From Idiomarina abyssalis (GTDB taxonomy: Bacteria; Pseudomonadota; Gammaproteobacteria; Enterobacterales; Alteromonadaceae), in assembly GCF_900116625.1 (NCBI RefSeq), contig NZ_FPBE01000001.1:744001-808000 (forward strand): a stretch of 64,000 nucleotides of DNA. Reading direction: 5' to 3'. Below, one piece after another: positions 1 through 11,191 of the stretch. The notes under the pieces are model-generated. The model was not told the DNA's origin, searched no databases, and was given only the letters and a program-made list of their open reading frames with translations. The translations under genes were made by a program, and so were the position numbers. Position 1 is the stretch's first letter, and each line of letters begins with the position of its first letter.

Positions 1-167
1 CTTTAGATCGCGTAGCTGCCGTAAAAGCTACCGGAATTAACGGCATAGCGGTTGTTAGCGCGATTACTGCTGCGAACGACGTCGAGCAGGCTGTCCATCA
101 GTTACTCACTGCGATGGACGCTGAAGCCGAAATTAAGGAAGAGAACGAGGCTGCCCATGCTGAGTAA
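1..167 (+). CDS. thiE: Thiamine-phosphate synthase ThiE, C-terminal end (partial)
   Basis: Open from the left edge of the window (codons in phase from base 3) to a TAA at 165-167. The translated end contains a GINGIAVVSAI stretch, the form taken by the last beta strand and phosphate-binding loop of ThiE, followed by a charged tail. ThiE couples the pyrimidine and thiazole phosphates into thiamine phosphate. It could be the C-terminal part of a ThiD-ThiE fusion; the missing upstream sequence would decide. The stop overlaps the thiF start by 11 bases, which suggests translational coupling in one thiamine operon. Confidence 0.75.
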   Translation, partial: LDRVAAVKATGINGIAVVSAITAANDVEQAVHQLLTAMDAEAEIKEENEAAHAE

Positions 168-915
168 CGAACAACTTCTGCGCTACAGCAGTAACATACT
201 GATGAAAGAAATAGGCGAAGTTGGACAACAGCGTTTGCTCAAAAGGCATGTGCTGATTATTGGATTGGGTGGTCTTGGTTGTCCTGCCAGCCAATATCTG
301 GCGTCATCGGGCGTTGGGCAAATCACACTGGTCGATCATGACACCGTCAGCCTCAGCAACTTACAGCGGCAAACACTCTATTCCAGCGATGATATTGGCT
401 TGTCCAAGGCGCGGCAAGCTGGTCATTATTTGTCGCGGTTAAACCCGGACATTCGTATCACCGCTATTGAAGAAAAGGCCTATGAAGAAAACCTGGACGC
501 GCTCGCCGAACAAGCCGATTTAGTCCTCGACTGCACCGACAATCGTGAGACCCGGTACCTGATCAACCAAAGCTGCTACCACCTCAATACGCCGGTAGTT
601 TCTGCTGCGGCGCGCGGCTTTAACGGGCAACTTATTGCGCTTAACCCGGAGCATTCCCACGGCTGTTATCAGTGTCTATATCCTGACGATATTAACGAAC
701 CACTGAACTGCAGTAACGCGGGTATAGCCGCTCCTGTTGTGGGCATTATGGGATCCAGTCAGGCGCTACAGGCAATTAATTATTTTACCGGACATAAGCT
801 TGCCTGGGGTTACCTGCACACCTTCAATGGATTATCGCAAAACTGGCAACAACTCTCTTTACCCCGGGCCGCTTCATGCCCTGTATGCGGAGGTCAAAAT
901 GCGCATTCAAATTAA
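157..915 (+). CDS. thiF: ThiS adenylyltransferase ThiF
   Basis: This 252-residue protein belongs to the E1-like ThiF/MoeB family. It adenylates the C-terminal glycine of ThiS so that sulfur can be loaded for thiazole synthesis. The nucleotide loop GLGGLG lies near residue 37, followed by a Rossmann-type beta-alpha region with VDHD. Two CxxC pairs (CYQC, and CPVC near the end) fit the structural zinc site. I chose the ATG at 157 because translation from there gives the normal family N-terminus (MLSNEQLLRYSSN). The same frame opens further upstream, but that part would overlap thiE coding. The end overlaps thiS by 17 bases. A MoeB-type role is possible by sequence alone, but the thi operon context favours ThiF. 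Confidence 0.93.
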   Translation: MLSNEQLLRYSSNILMKEIGEVGQQRLLKRHVLIIGLGGLGCPASQYLASSGVGQITLVDHDTVSLSNLQRQTLYSSDDIGLSKARQAGHYLSRLNPDIRITAIEEKAYEENLDALAEQADLVLDCTDNRETRYLINQSCYHLNTPVVSAAARGFNGQLIALNPEHSHGCYQCLYPDDINEPLNCSNAGIAAPVVGIMGSSQALQAINYFTGHKLAWGYLHTFNGLSQNWQQLSLPRAASCPVCGGQNAHSN

Positions 916-1099
916 TGACAAAGATTTTGAAATCACTGAAAAAAGCAATTTATCGCAGCTATTGTCTGCTCAGAACGTAGATACCTCGGCCGTTGCCGTC
1001 GCTTTAAACGGACAAATTATACACCGGGAACAATGGCAACAAACCGAGCTTAAAAACAACGATACCATTACACTTGTTCAGGCCGTGGCCGGAGGTTAA
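899..1099 (+). CDS. thiS: Sulfur carrier protein ThiS
   Basis: A 66-residue ubiquitin-like protein ending in Gly-Gly (QAVAGG). The terminal glycine is adenylated by ThiF and converted to a thiocarboxylate that donates sulfur to ThiG. The ATG at 899 is preceded by GGAGGTC, a strong ribosome binding site, which rules out the longer upstream reading in the same frame. The start lies inside the end of thiF, and thiG follows after 3 bases, so the three genes are probably co-translated. Confidence 0.93.
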   Translation: MRIQINDKDFEITEKSNLSQLLSAQNVDTSAVAVALNGQIIHREQWQQTELKNNDTITLVQAVAGG

Positions 1100-1102
1100 A
1101 CC

Positions 1103-1873
1103 ATGCTGAAAATAGCCGATCGCGATTTTCATTCCCGCTTACTCATAGGCTCAGGCAAATACAGCAGTGCGGACGTTATGCAGAAGTCCCTTGCTGCTTC
1201 CGGTAGCGAATTAGTAACGCTGGCGTTAAAGCGCGTTGAACTTGAACGCCCCACTGACGATATTGTCACGCCTATACAAAACTTAGGTTTACAGCTTTTG
1301 CCAAACACCTCTGGTGCCAAAACTGCACAAGACGCTATTTTTGCTGCACGCCTTGCCCGTGAAGCTTTAGGTACCCATTGGCTTAAACTGGAAATACACC
1401 CCGACCCTAACTACTTGCTGCCAGACCCCATAGAAACCCTAAAAGCCGCTGAAGCTTTGGTAAAAGAGGGCTTTACCGTACTGCCCTACTGCGGTGCTGA
1501 TCCGGTCTTGTGTAAACGCTTGGAGGAATTCGGCTGCGCGGCGGTTATGCCGTTAGGCGCCCCCATAGGTTCAAACCAAGGCCTGATTACTCGAGACTTC
1601 CTACGGATTATTATCGAGCAGGCATCGGTGCCGGTCATTATCGATGCCGGTATTGGTGCACCCAGCCACGCCGTTGAAGCCATGGAAATGGGCGCAGACG
1701 CAGTGCTGGTGAATACCGCCATAGCCACCGCGAATAACCCTGTCGCCATGTCAAAAGCCTTTCGCGATGCGGTTATTGTTGGGCGTCAGGCCTTTGAAGC
1801 AGGCTTAAGTCAAAACGCTTCGCTAAAAGCGTCCGCATCCAGCCCGTTAACGGAGTTTCTGGAGTCGTTATGA
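1103..1873 (+). CDS. thiG: Thiazole synthase ThiG
   Basis: This 256-residue TIM-barrel enzyme condenses deoxyxylulose phosphate, dehydroglycine and ThiS thiocarboxylate into the thiazole phosphate. The Schiff-base lysine is K95 in the conserved [17 protein letters not shown] stretch. A phosphate-binding GIGAPSHA segment and the [11 protein letters not shown] segment follow in the family's order. The length is normal. It overlaps thiH by 4 bases (ATGA), and the ThiG-ThiH pair forms a complex in other proteobacteria. Confidence 0.96.
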   Translation: MLKIADRDFHSRLLIGSGKYSSADVMQKSLAASGSELVTLALKRVELERPTDDIVTPIQNLGLQLLPNTSGAKTAQDAIFAARLAREALGTHWLKLEIHPDPNYLLPDPIETLKAAEALVKEGFTVLPYCGADPVLCKRLEEFGCAAVMPLGAPIGSNQGLITRDFLRIIIEQASVPVIIDAGIGAPSHAVEAMEMGADAVLVNTAIATANNPVAMSKAFRDAVIVGRQAFEAGLSQNASLKASASSPLTEFLESL

Positions 1874-2962
1874 GCTTTTACACTGTCTGGGAGCAAACCA
1901 GCTGGGATGATACCCGCCTGCAGCTTTACAGTAAAAACGCGGCTGACGTTGAAACCGCCTTAAGCAAAAAACATCTGAATACGGACGACTTCATGGTCTT
2001 ACTGTCGCCGGCGGCGGAGCCTTATCTGCCCCTTATGGCCGAACGCTCACAGCAACTGACCCGGCAGCGTTTTGGTAATACCCTGCACCTGTTCATTCCG
2101 CTGTATTTATCAAACCTGTGTGCTAACGACTGCAGCTACTGCGGCTTTTCCATGAGTAATCGCTTAAAGCGTAAGACCCTGTCGCCAGCTGAAATCGAGC
2201 AGGAATGTCAGGCCATAAAAGCCAAAGGTTTTGACACCCTGCTGATAGTGACTGGCGAGCATGAAGCCAAGGTAGGTATTGATTACTTTCGTCAGGCGCT
2301 CCCCATTATCAAACGCTATTTCAGCTATGTCATGTTTGAAGTGCAGCCATTGGCTACCCATGAATACGCTGAATTACGCACGCTGGGTCTGGATGCGGTT
2401 ATGGTGTATCAGGAAACTTACCAGGCCGCTACCTATGCTAAGCATCATTTAAAAGGCAAAAAACGCGACTTTCGCTGGCGGCTTGAAACACCTGACCGCC
2501 TGGGGGAATGCGGTATCGATAAAATTGGCCTCGGATCGCTGATTGGACTGGAGGACTGGCGTATCGACAGCACCTTTACCGCCATGCACCTGGATTATCT
2601 ACGGAGACGCTACTGGCGCAGTCGTTATTCATTGTCATTTCCCCGGCTACGTCCCTGTGCCGGAGGTGTCGATAACGCAAAAACAATTTCTGATAAACAA
2701 CTGGTTCAGTTAATTTGCGCCTACCGGTTGCGCTTCCCGGATGTCGAGCTCAGCCTTTCCACCCGCGAACAACAAGCGCTTCGTGATGGGTTATTCCGGT
2801 TAGGTGTGACCTCGGTCAGTGCGGAATCAAAAACACAGCCTGGCGGTTACGCCAATGAGAAACAGGAGCTCGAGCAGTTTTCGATAGACGACGATAGGCC
2901 AGTAAGTGAGGTGGCACAAGCAATAAAAGCGAAAGGATTACAACCGGTATGGCAAGACTGGC

Positions 2963-4889
<1,927 letters not shown>

Positions 4890-4925
4890 TTAATCCTGTT
4901 TAATGCTTAATCATTAGCCGGGTTA

Positions 4926-6578
<1,653 letters not shown>

Positions 6579-6615
6579 TCAGGTCAAATTTGGGATTGCA
6601 TTCAGACGGGAAAGT

Positions 6616-6644
6616 AGTATACCGAAAGACCACCCTAACAACAA
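6616..6644 (-). promoter_or_regulatory. Predicted sigma70 promoter of pyrG-eno
   Basis: On the minus strand a -35 TTGTTG (6639-6644) and a consensus-like -10 TATACT (6616-6621) are separated by exactly 17 bases. They sit about 50 bases upstream of the pyrG ATG. The -10 is strong and the -35 weak. The position fits independent transcription of pyrG-eno despite the accessory block upstream of it. Confidence 0.5.
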
Positions 6645-6722
6645 ATAAAAAGCACGCCGCCTAGTCTTTTGCAAAGCTCTTTTGTTAGTATAGCGCCAGC
6701 CAAACCCATCTGGAGTTACCTT

Positions 6723-7358
6723 ATGTCATCCTGCTGTGGCACCACCGCACAAGAACACATCGATAAAGCACAAAGACGATTGTTATGGACTGTACTGGTT
6801 CTTAACGGCGTTATGTTTTTCGTTGAATTTATTGCCGGTTGGTTAGCACAGTCCAGTGGCCTTATTGCTGACTCACTGGATATGTTGGCCGATACATTGG
6901 TTTATGCGGTCAGTTTATACGCAGTTGGCAAAGCCATTAAATACAAGGCCAATGCCGCAATTTTTAACGGTACACTACAAACCGTCCTAGCGCTGATGGT
7001 TTTGGCTGATGTGTTGCAACGTTTAATTTTTGGCAGCCAACCCAATGCAAACATGATGTTATGGGTGGCAGGCTTAGCGCTGGTGGTTAACGTGCTTTGC
7101 TTTGCGCTTTTATACAGTTCCAGAAACGGTGATATTAATATCCGCGCCAGCTGGATATGTTCTCGCAATGACATGCTCATGAACACGGGTGTAATTGCTT
7201 CTGCTCTGCTGGTTGCTCAGCTAGACATGGCATGGCCAGATTTACTGATAGCCACAGTAATTGCTTTAATTGTGCTGCGCTCTGCAATACGCATTATTCG
7301 CGATGCTCGAGCAGTAAAAGCCGGTGATAAAACCGATATTTCGGGATGTTGTGGTTAA
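6723..7358 (+). CDS. CDF-family cation transporter, short form with terminal CC motifs
   Basis: A 211-residue membrane protein with about six hydrophobic segments and the SGLIADSLDMLADT signature of cation diffusion facilitators, which export Zn, Fe, Mn or similar ions by proton antiport. The second helix has Asp53 and Asp57 (DxxxD, as in FieF). The fifth helix has Asp150 and Asn154 (NDMLMN) where HxxxD is usual. The cytoplasmic C-terminal domain is nearly absent. Both ends carry CCG (residues 4-6 and the last three). The ATG at 6723 is chosen for the GGAG 7 bases upstream; the frame is open 18 codons earlier. It is alone on the plus strand between pyrG and the small-gene block. Substrate cannot be told. 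Confidence 0.82.
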   Translation: MSSCCGTTAQEHIDKAQRRLLWTVLVLNGVMFFVEFIAGWLAQSSGLIADSLDMLADTLVYAVSLYAVGKAIKYKANAAIFNGTLQTVLALMVLADVLQRLIFGSQPNANMMLWVAGLALVVNVLCFALLYSSRNGDINIRASWICSRNDMLMNTGVIASALLVAQLDMAWPDLLIATVIALIVLRSAIRIIRDARAVKAGDKTDISGCCG

Positions 7359-7380
7359 TTTTCTCGCTAAAACTTAAAGT

Positions 7381-7707
7381 TCATCGACTTTTTGTCCAGG
7401 TTCGTTGCTTATTCTTCGCTTCTTTCGCTAGAAAAGCTTTTTCAAGATCTACGTTGTAACGGTTAGCAATAGCGCATAAATAAATAAAAACATCTGCCAG
7501 TTCATCATTGACCTCACCGATCTCAGATTGGTGATCTATCGCTAGCCCTTCAACTTTTCTAACAGCATTAAATAACTCACCCACTTCCTCTCCGAGTAGC
7601 AAGCACTTGTCTTTAACGGTTTGTTCAGAAAAACCCCGTTCCGCTTCAAGCTCAGTAACATAATCCTGAAAATCGGCTAAAGTAGGCTGGCTTTTTAAAG
7701 TCGGCAT
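7381..7707 (-). CDS. MazG-like nucleotide pyrophosphohydrolase
   Basis: A 108-residue all-alpha NTP pyrophosphohydrolase of the small single-domain MazG-like type. The metal-binding pattern is visible: LGEEVGELFNAV (ExxE) followed by NDELADVFIYLCAI (ExxD). Such enzymes hydrolyse nucleotide triphosphates, often non-canonical ones, to monophosphate plus pyrophosphate. It is distinct from the two-domain MazG at 12314. The ATG overlaps the stop of the lipoprotein gene upstream (TAATG), so it is the last gene of the minus-strand series. The substrate is unknown. Confidence 0.82.
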   Translation of the reverse strand: MPTLKSQPTLADFQDYVTELEAERGFSEQTVKDKCLLLGEEVGELFNAVRKVEGLAIDHQSEIGEVNDELADVFIYLCAIANRYNVDLEKAFLAKEAKNKQRTWTKSR

Positions 7708-7940
7708 TATTTCTTACGCTCTCTAGCTTCCTTTTCTTTTTTGCAGTTAATTTGGTCTTCAGGATGACCATAACTGCACTCTTCTTTCATTTCCCCCAGA
7801 ATAAGTGCCGCTCCTGTATAGATAGCCGCCGTAGAAGGTTTATCGGAAGAGTCGGTAGGGTGAGTCAAATAGTAAAGCATGTCCGAACTTGTGCATCCGG
7901 ATAAAAATAAAGCGCCGAGAAGTAATAAAACTTTATTCAT
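7707..7940 (-). CDS. Small lipoprotein, unknown function
   Basis: A 77-residue protein with a clear lipoprotein signal: MNK, a hydrophobic stretch, then the lipobox LSGC with Cys at residue 16. The mature part has a short hydrophobic TAAIYTGAALILGEM segment, two further Cys and a very basic, charged C-terminus (KKEKEARERKK). I do not recognise a family. It overlaps the following MazG-like gene by one base and follows the small membrane protein gene after 11 bases. Confidence 0.7.
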   Translation of the reverse strand: MNKVLLLLGALFLSGCTSSDMLYYLTHPTDSSDKPSTAAIYTGAALILGEMKEECSYGHPEDQINCKKEKEARERKK

Positions 7941-7951
7941 ATAAAAACCTT

Positions 7952-8158
7952 TTATTCTGAGACCCGAACGTCATTTTTAATCACTAATGCCGCTATATAG
8001 ACTAACGCTAAGGGTGGAATGAAAGCTAAAATAAAACCGATTAAGGTTGCTAGCTTAGGTGTCTGGGTTTTACGCTTCCCTAAGTAATAGCTTAAAACAA
8101 CCATTATCGGAATAAAAACTAGAGCCACCTGGCCTAAAAGTGTTGCATTAATATTCAA
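7952..8158 (-). CDS. Small membrane protein, two predicted helices
   Basis: A 68-residue protein with two hydrophobic segments (about residues 8-26 and 39-61) joined by a basic loop (GKRKTQTPK). It begins at a TTG at 8158 with GGGAG 7 bases upstream. The C-terminus is short and polar. No family recognised. It lies 11 bases downstream of the TonB-C-like lipoprotein gene and 11 bases upstream of a small lipoprotein gene, so it is probably co-transcribed. Confidence 0.65.
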   Translation of the reverse strand: MNINATLLGQVALVFIPIMVVLSYYLGKRKTQTPKLATLIGFILAFIPPLALVYIAALVIKNDVRVSE

Positions 8159-8169
8159 AACTTAACTCC

Positions 8170-8622
8170 CTATTCAGTCCGCTCTATAGATGAGCAGTTT
8201 TCTTTATATTCGGGGTCATCAGGGATTTCTTTCATAGCAAAGTTTAACTGAACGGTCTTTAATATCGGTGTACGCTCCGAATTTTTTTCAGTTGCTTCCC
8301 ACCTCCATTTTTGAAGTGCTGCGACTGCGTAGTCATCAAATACGCCCTTTGGATAAGATGAGCGAACTTCATACCCTTTAGCGCGTCCATCTGAACCAAT
8401 ACCTACAGCAACATTGACGCAACCGGACACATCATTCCGCGCGGCTGAAGCCGGGTATTGAGGAGGGATATGTTTGCTGATAGTCCAGTACTCATCAGCA
8501 AGTTCCGAGTGCTCCGCAGCTGACAGATCCAGGAATTTTGTCTCTGTCTTATCGCTCTGAGTATTTGAGCTACAAGAAATAACGAATAGCGTGCTCGCAA
8601 AAATAATACTTACTTTTTTCAA
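8170..8622 (-). CDS. TonB C-terminal-domain lipoprotein (paralogue A)
   Basis: A predicted lipoprotein of 150 residues. I set the start at a TTG (8622) because AAGGA lies 7 bases upstream and translation then gives an ideal signal, (M)KKVSIIFASTLFVISC; an ATG 16 codons earlier has no such site. The mature part has the TonB C-terminal pattern: PPQYPASAARNDVSGCVNVAVGIGSDGRA, then FDDYAVAALQKWRW, then a final strand. There is no membrane anchor helix or Pro-rich spacer, so it is not an energy transducer of the usual kind. Cys lies after the YPxxA motif and again near the end. A related gene is at 10475. Confidence 0.75.
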   Translation of the reverse strand: MKKVSIIFASTLFVISCSSNTQSDKTETKFLDLSAAEHSELADEYWTISKHIPPQYPASAARNDVSGCVNVAVGIGSDGRAKGYEVRSSYPKGVFDDYAVAALQKWRWEATEKNSERTPILKTVQLNFAMKEIPDDPEYKENCSSIERTE

Positions 8623-8694
8623 CGCCCTGTCCTTAAGCTTAAATAGCCTTCCAATGCAAAGTTGAAACATTATTTATACAGAAGTGTATACCTA

Positions 8695-8717
8695 ATTAAA
8701 AGATCAGTTCATGATCT
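8695..8717 (-). terminator. Possible weak terminator downstream of the yjdF-like gene
   Basis: Perfect inverted repeat AGATCA/TGATCT with a 5-base loop (8701-8717). On the minus strand it is followed by TTTT and AATT. A second small repeat (ATCTCT/AGAGAT) precedes it. The stem is short and AT-rich, so termination would be weak. It lies in the 143 bases between the YjdF-like gene and the lipoprotein start, the largest gap in the middle of the block. Confidence 0.35.
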
Positions 8718-8765
8718 CTAAAGAGATTCCGCTAGAAAAACATCACGAATACTTCACATGAAACC

Positions 8766-9347
8766 TTATTTACTTTTAAGTTGCTTATCATGGCTCTTGG
8801 ACAAGATAAACAACGAGAGAATGGCACCAATCAGAGCAAACCCCATGTCAGATTGAGTATCCCAAGCGTAACCCTGAGTACCAAGAAAGGCTTCAGCATC
8901 CTCACCGGTTGCAAGGGCAACCCACCATTCCAGTAACTCGTAAAAGGCGCTAAAGGCCAGGCATATTGAAACAATAATAATGTTGCGCCATACAGCACCA
9001 TTCACAATGTTTTTTCGAATTAATATTTCTCTTGCCAACAGCGCAGGGACAAAGCCCTGAAAGAAGTGACCTAACTTGTCATAGTTATTTCGCTCTGCGC
9101 CGAATAGCCCCTCGAAGAAAGGTACTTCCGCGTATGTGTAGTGTCCGCCCACCATTAAAACCACACAATGCGCCAGAATGAATGCGTATAGCAAAGGCGT
9201 TAAACGAAATGAATTATAGGTGAGAGCCAACAGCACAGCCCCAATTACCGCCGGAGCTACTTCAAGCAACCAGGTAAATGGGTCTTTAGGGTTAATACCC
9301 GACCAGACTAAAACTATGGTAAAAATCACTATCCAGAGGTATTTCAT
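8766..9347 (-). CDS. YjdF-like (DUF2238) inner-membrane protein
   Basis: A 193-residue integral membrane protein with about six hydrophobic segments. The stretch YDKLGHFFQGFVPALLAREI followed by FSAFYELLEWWVALATG and ending in QGYAWDTQSDMGFALIGA is the DUF2238/YjdF pattern. Conserved His, Glu and Asp residues in and near membrane helices suggest an enzymatic or metal site, but no function is established that I know of. The ATG has AGGAG 8 bases upstream. Confidence 0.82.
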   Translation of the reverse strand: MKYLWIVIFTIVLVWSGINPKDPFTWLLEVAPAVIGAVLLALTYNSFRLTPLLYAFILAHCVVLMVGGHYTYAEVPFFEGLFGAERNNYDKLGHFFQGFVPALLAREILIRKNIVNGAVWRNIIIVSICLAFSAFYELLEWWVALATGEDAEAFLGTQGYAWDTQSDMGFALIGAILSLFILSKSHDKQLKSK

Positions 9348-9365
9348 GGGAGTCTCCTAGTGGCA

Positions 9366-9722
9366 CTACTCGGAGTGCAGCTTATTTAAATACTCTTTCA
9401 ACACCACGGCATTATTGTGCTCAGTATCTTTAGAGGAATAAAGCAATGTGACTTTCTCACTACTAGCCTTGCTTGCTAAGTCGCGTAAGGCTTCTTTATG
9501 TTTTTTTAATTCAGATAGGTAGCGATTGCGAAATTCGCCCCACTCAGAACGATTACTGTGAAACCATTTACGAAGCTCATCGGAAGGCGCTATGTCTTTT
9601 ATCCATTCATCAAGTTTGGCTGCGTCTTTTGAAATGCCACGAGGCCACAGCTTATCCACCAAAACTCTGTAACCGTCGTCAGATGATGGGTCGTTATAGA
9701 TGCGTTTAAGCTGGATAGTCAT
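9366..9722 (-). CDS. DUF488 family protein (YeaO-like)
   Basis: A 118-residue soluble protein. The N-terminal KRIYNDPSSDDGYRVLVDKLWPRGISKDAAKLDEWIKDIAPS is the characteristic YeaO/DUF488 signature, and LLYSSKDTEHNNAVVLKEYL matches its C-terminal end. The biochemical role of the family is not known to me. It sits between small membrane protein genes, 18 bases upstream of the YjdF-like gene, with AAGGA shortly before the start region. Confidence 0.88.
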   Translation of the reverse strand: MTIQLKRIYNDPSSDDGYRVLVDKLWPRGISKDAAKLDEWIKDIAPSDELRKWFHSNRSEWGEFRNRYLSELKKHKEALRDLASKASSEKVTLLYSSKDTEHNNAVVLKEYLNKLHSE

Positions 9723-9729
9723 ACTCTAA

Positions 9730-9972
9730 CTATTCCTTGTTCGCAGTGTCCCTTCGTAGCAACTTAAATACTCGCTGATATAACCATGTGGCGGCCATTG
9801 CAATTGCTACAAACACGCCTAAATCAATTAGGAAATTAGGAATATTGAAGCCATCACTTATTGGGTTGTACTTTGAGCCTAAGTTATACATAAGTACTTC
9901 AGTCAGAATTACAGCAATAATAATAGGTACAACAGTAGACCCAAATGGCTGCCGAGTAGTTGACTCACTCAT
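9730..9972 (-). CDS. Small membrane protein, two predicted helices
   Basis: An 80-residue protein with hydrophobic segments at about residues 10-28 (VVPIIIAVILTEVLMYNLG) and 45-68 (FLIDLGVFVAIAMAATWLY), and a basic C-terminal tail (QRVFKLLRRD). No family recognised. Its start overlaps the stop of the next upstream gene by 8 bases, so the two small membrane proteins are probably made together. Confidence 0.65.
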   Translation of the reverse strand: MSESTTRQPFGSTVVPIIIAVILTEVLMYNLGSKYNPISDGFNIPNFLIDLGVFVAIAMAATWLYQRVFKLLRRDTANKE

Positions 9973-10189
9973 GGCTATGCTCCCGAATATCCGTTAGCAC
10001 GTTCTTCACTAAATTTGCACATGCGCCAACAATAATTATCGGCATCAGAAAAATGAGCAGGTAATTCATATCGCCGGCAAATATTGAAATGACTTGGATA
10101 AAAACAACAGGTACTACTGCCAGGAAAATTGCAAAACCTGTGTGCTTTTGAATAATGGAGTTAAGTTCTTTTTCAGTTAGGTTAAGCAC
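9965..10189 (-). CDS. Small membrane protein, two predicted helices
   Basis: A 74-residue protein with hydrophobic segments at about residues 15-34 and 40-62, an acidic N-terminus with Lys residues (NLTEKELNSIIQKH) and a polar end. It starts at GTG (10189) with AAGGA 6 bases upstream. I recognise no family. Overlap with the following gene suggests a coupled pair; the two could form a heteromeric membrane complex, but that is only inferred from gene arrangement. Confidence 0.62.
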   Translation of the reverse strand: MLNLTEKELNSIIQKHTGFAIFLAVVPVVFIQVISIFAGDMNYLLIFLMPIIIVGACANLVKNVLTDIREHSHE

Positions 10190-10245
10190 TGCATTTCCTT
10201 ACTTTTATAATTAACTTGCTTAAGCCTTAGATATTGCTTTCTTTC

Positions 10246-10461
10246 CTAAGCTTCAAGTGCTTTTCGCTTTCGATAAGGCTGGATTAAAAGCCTCCAGACC
10301 CAATAGCCAGTTGCAATTGCATAAAGCACATTTTTACCTAAAAACATCCAGTCAAAACCGGTACCTGGCCAAAAGAAAAGGATATCAACCACTGCTCCGA
10401 TGAAAACTAATAAACAAACAACAGCGACTATAAACAAAAGGGAATCTTTTAAATCTTTCAT
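10246..10461 (-). CDS. Small membrane protein, two predicted helices
   Basis: A 71-residue protein with a first hydrophobic segment at about residues 8-28 and a second at 44-60 (LYAIATGYWVWRLLI), then a strongly basic tail (QPYRKRKAL). The ATG at 10461 is preceded by GGGAG. It follows paralogue B of the TonB-C-like lipoproteins by 13 bases, the same arrangement as the small membrane protein that follows paralogue A at 8170. Confidence 0.65.
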   Translation of the reverse strand: MKDLKDSLLFIVAVVCLLVFIGAVVDILFFWPGTGFDWMFLGKNVLYAIATGYWVWRLLIQPYRKRKALEA

Positions 10462-10474
10462 TACTTACTCCCAG

Positions 10475-10954
10475 TTAACGCACCATCATACCGCGCGAGT
10501 ATATAATATCTTCACCCGGGCAAGAATATTCTGGCTCCATCGTTGAGCAAGCCTGGCCGGCTTTATCGAAACAGAAGTCAAAACGCGTTTGGGTTTTCAC
10601 AGGCTCAGAAATAATGTTGTTGGGAAGGTCTTTCCATTTCCAGTGTGTAACGACGTCTTGAGCTGTCGCGGCGAAATGCTTGTTAGTCGACTTAACAACC
10701 ACGATGTCTCTGACGTTATTCTCAGGCGTTATTACGTATTCAATGGTAGCGCAACCTTCCATTGAATTAATAACAGCTTGCTGAGGATACCTTGCCGGGA
10801 ACCGTTCCAACTGCGCCCACTTCGATTTGCCAAGCTCATTATCCACAACCGGTAGATTGGGATACTCAACAGTAGTGCTGGTAGTTTTGCAGCCACTAAT
10901 CAACAGTGCGCTTATTACCAAAATAAAAGAGAAAACAGTAAAGTGTTTAGTCAT
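10475..10954 (-). CDS. TonB C-terminal-domain lipoprotein (paralogue B)
   Basis: A 159-residue predicted lipoprotein: signal MTKHFTVFSFILVISALLISGC with lipobox ISGC (Cys22). The mature part resembles the TonB C-terminal domain: RYPQQAVINSMEGCATIEYVITPENNVRDIVVVKS, then a helix with VVTHWKWK and a final strand. As in the gene at 8170, a Cys follows the YPxxA motif. The tail is Cys-rich (C near 133, 141 and 149), perhaps disulfide-bonded in the periplasm. It lacks a membrane anchor helix and Pro-rich arm. Part of the same minus-strand series; function unknown. Confidence 0.75.
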   Translation of the reverse strand: MTKHFTVFSFILVISALLISGCKTTSTTVEYPNLPVVDNELGKSKWAQLERFPARYPQQAVINSMEGCATIEYVITPENNVRDIVVVKSTNKHFAATAQDVVTHWKWKDLPNNIISEPVKTQTRFDFCFDKAGQACSTMEPEYSCPGEDIIYSRGMMVR

Positions 10955-10960
10955 GACTAA

Positions 10961-11131
10961 TTAATTCCTGGAGTTAGGCTTAAGAGAGTGATAAACCGCA
11001 AAAATGACCGTGCAGAATACGCCAACAAAAATAGCGCGATACCAGTCTGCACCGGAGATCCCATTCGTCAATACTTGATAGATAGCCACACCAGCGCCAA
11101 TTCCCAGGCCAGTGAATAATGCATTCTTCAT
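10961..11131 (-). CDS. 56-residue small membrane protein
   Basis: A short open frame from ATG (11129-11131) to TAA (10961-10963), encoding 56 residues. The first hydrophobic stretch (ALFTGLGIGAGVAIYQVL) is glycine-rich; then GADWYR leads into a second stretch (AIFVGVFCTVIFAVY). The tail is HSLKPNSRN. GGCGGAG lies 11-17 bases upstream, a plausible though distant ribosome binding site. It fills an otherwise empty gap, and its stop is 6 bases from the lipoprotein gene start. Its size is below usual gene-finder limits. No family recognised. Confidence 0.65.
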   Translation of the reverse strand: MKNALFTGLGIGAGVAIYQVLTNGISGADWYRAIFVGVFCTVIFAVYHSLKPNSRN

Positions 11132-11191
11132 TTTTATTCTCCGCCTATTGCAAATACCTTGAAATCCATAATTGCCTAAAAGCAGCGATAT

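Noticed and set aside
10190-10245. Imperfect repeat AAGCTTAG / CTAAGGCTT between two small membrane protein genes
   Set aside because: Short, bulged, no T-run and occurs once; not enough for a terminator or recombination site.
10955-11180. GTTAGGC core-site-like sequence (10973-10979) and short repeats between small genes, suggesting integron attC sites
   Set aside because: No paired inverse core site at the right distance. Most gene gaps in the block are under 20 bases, too short for attC, and no integrase gene is in the window.
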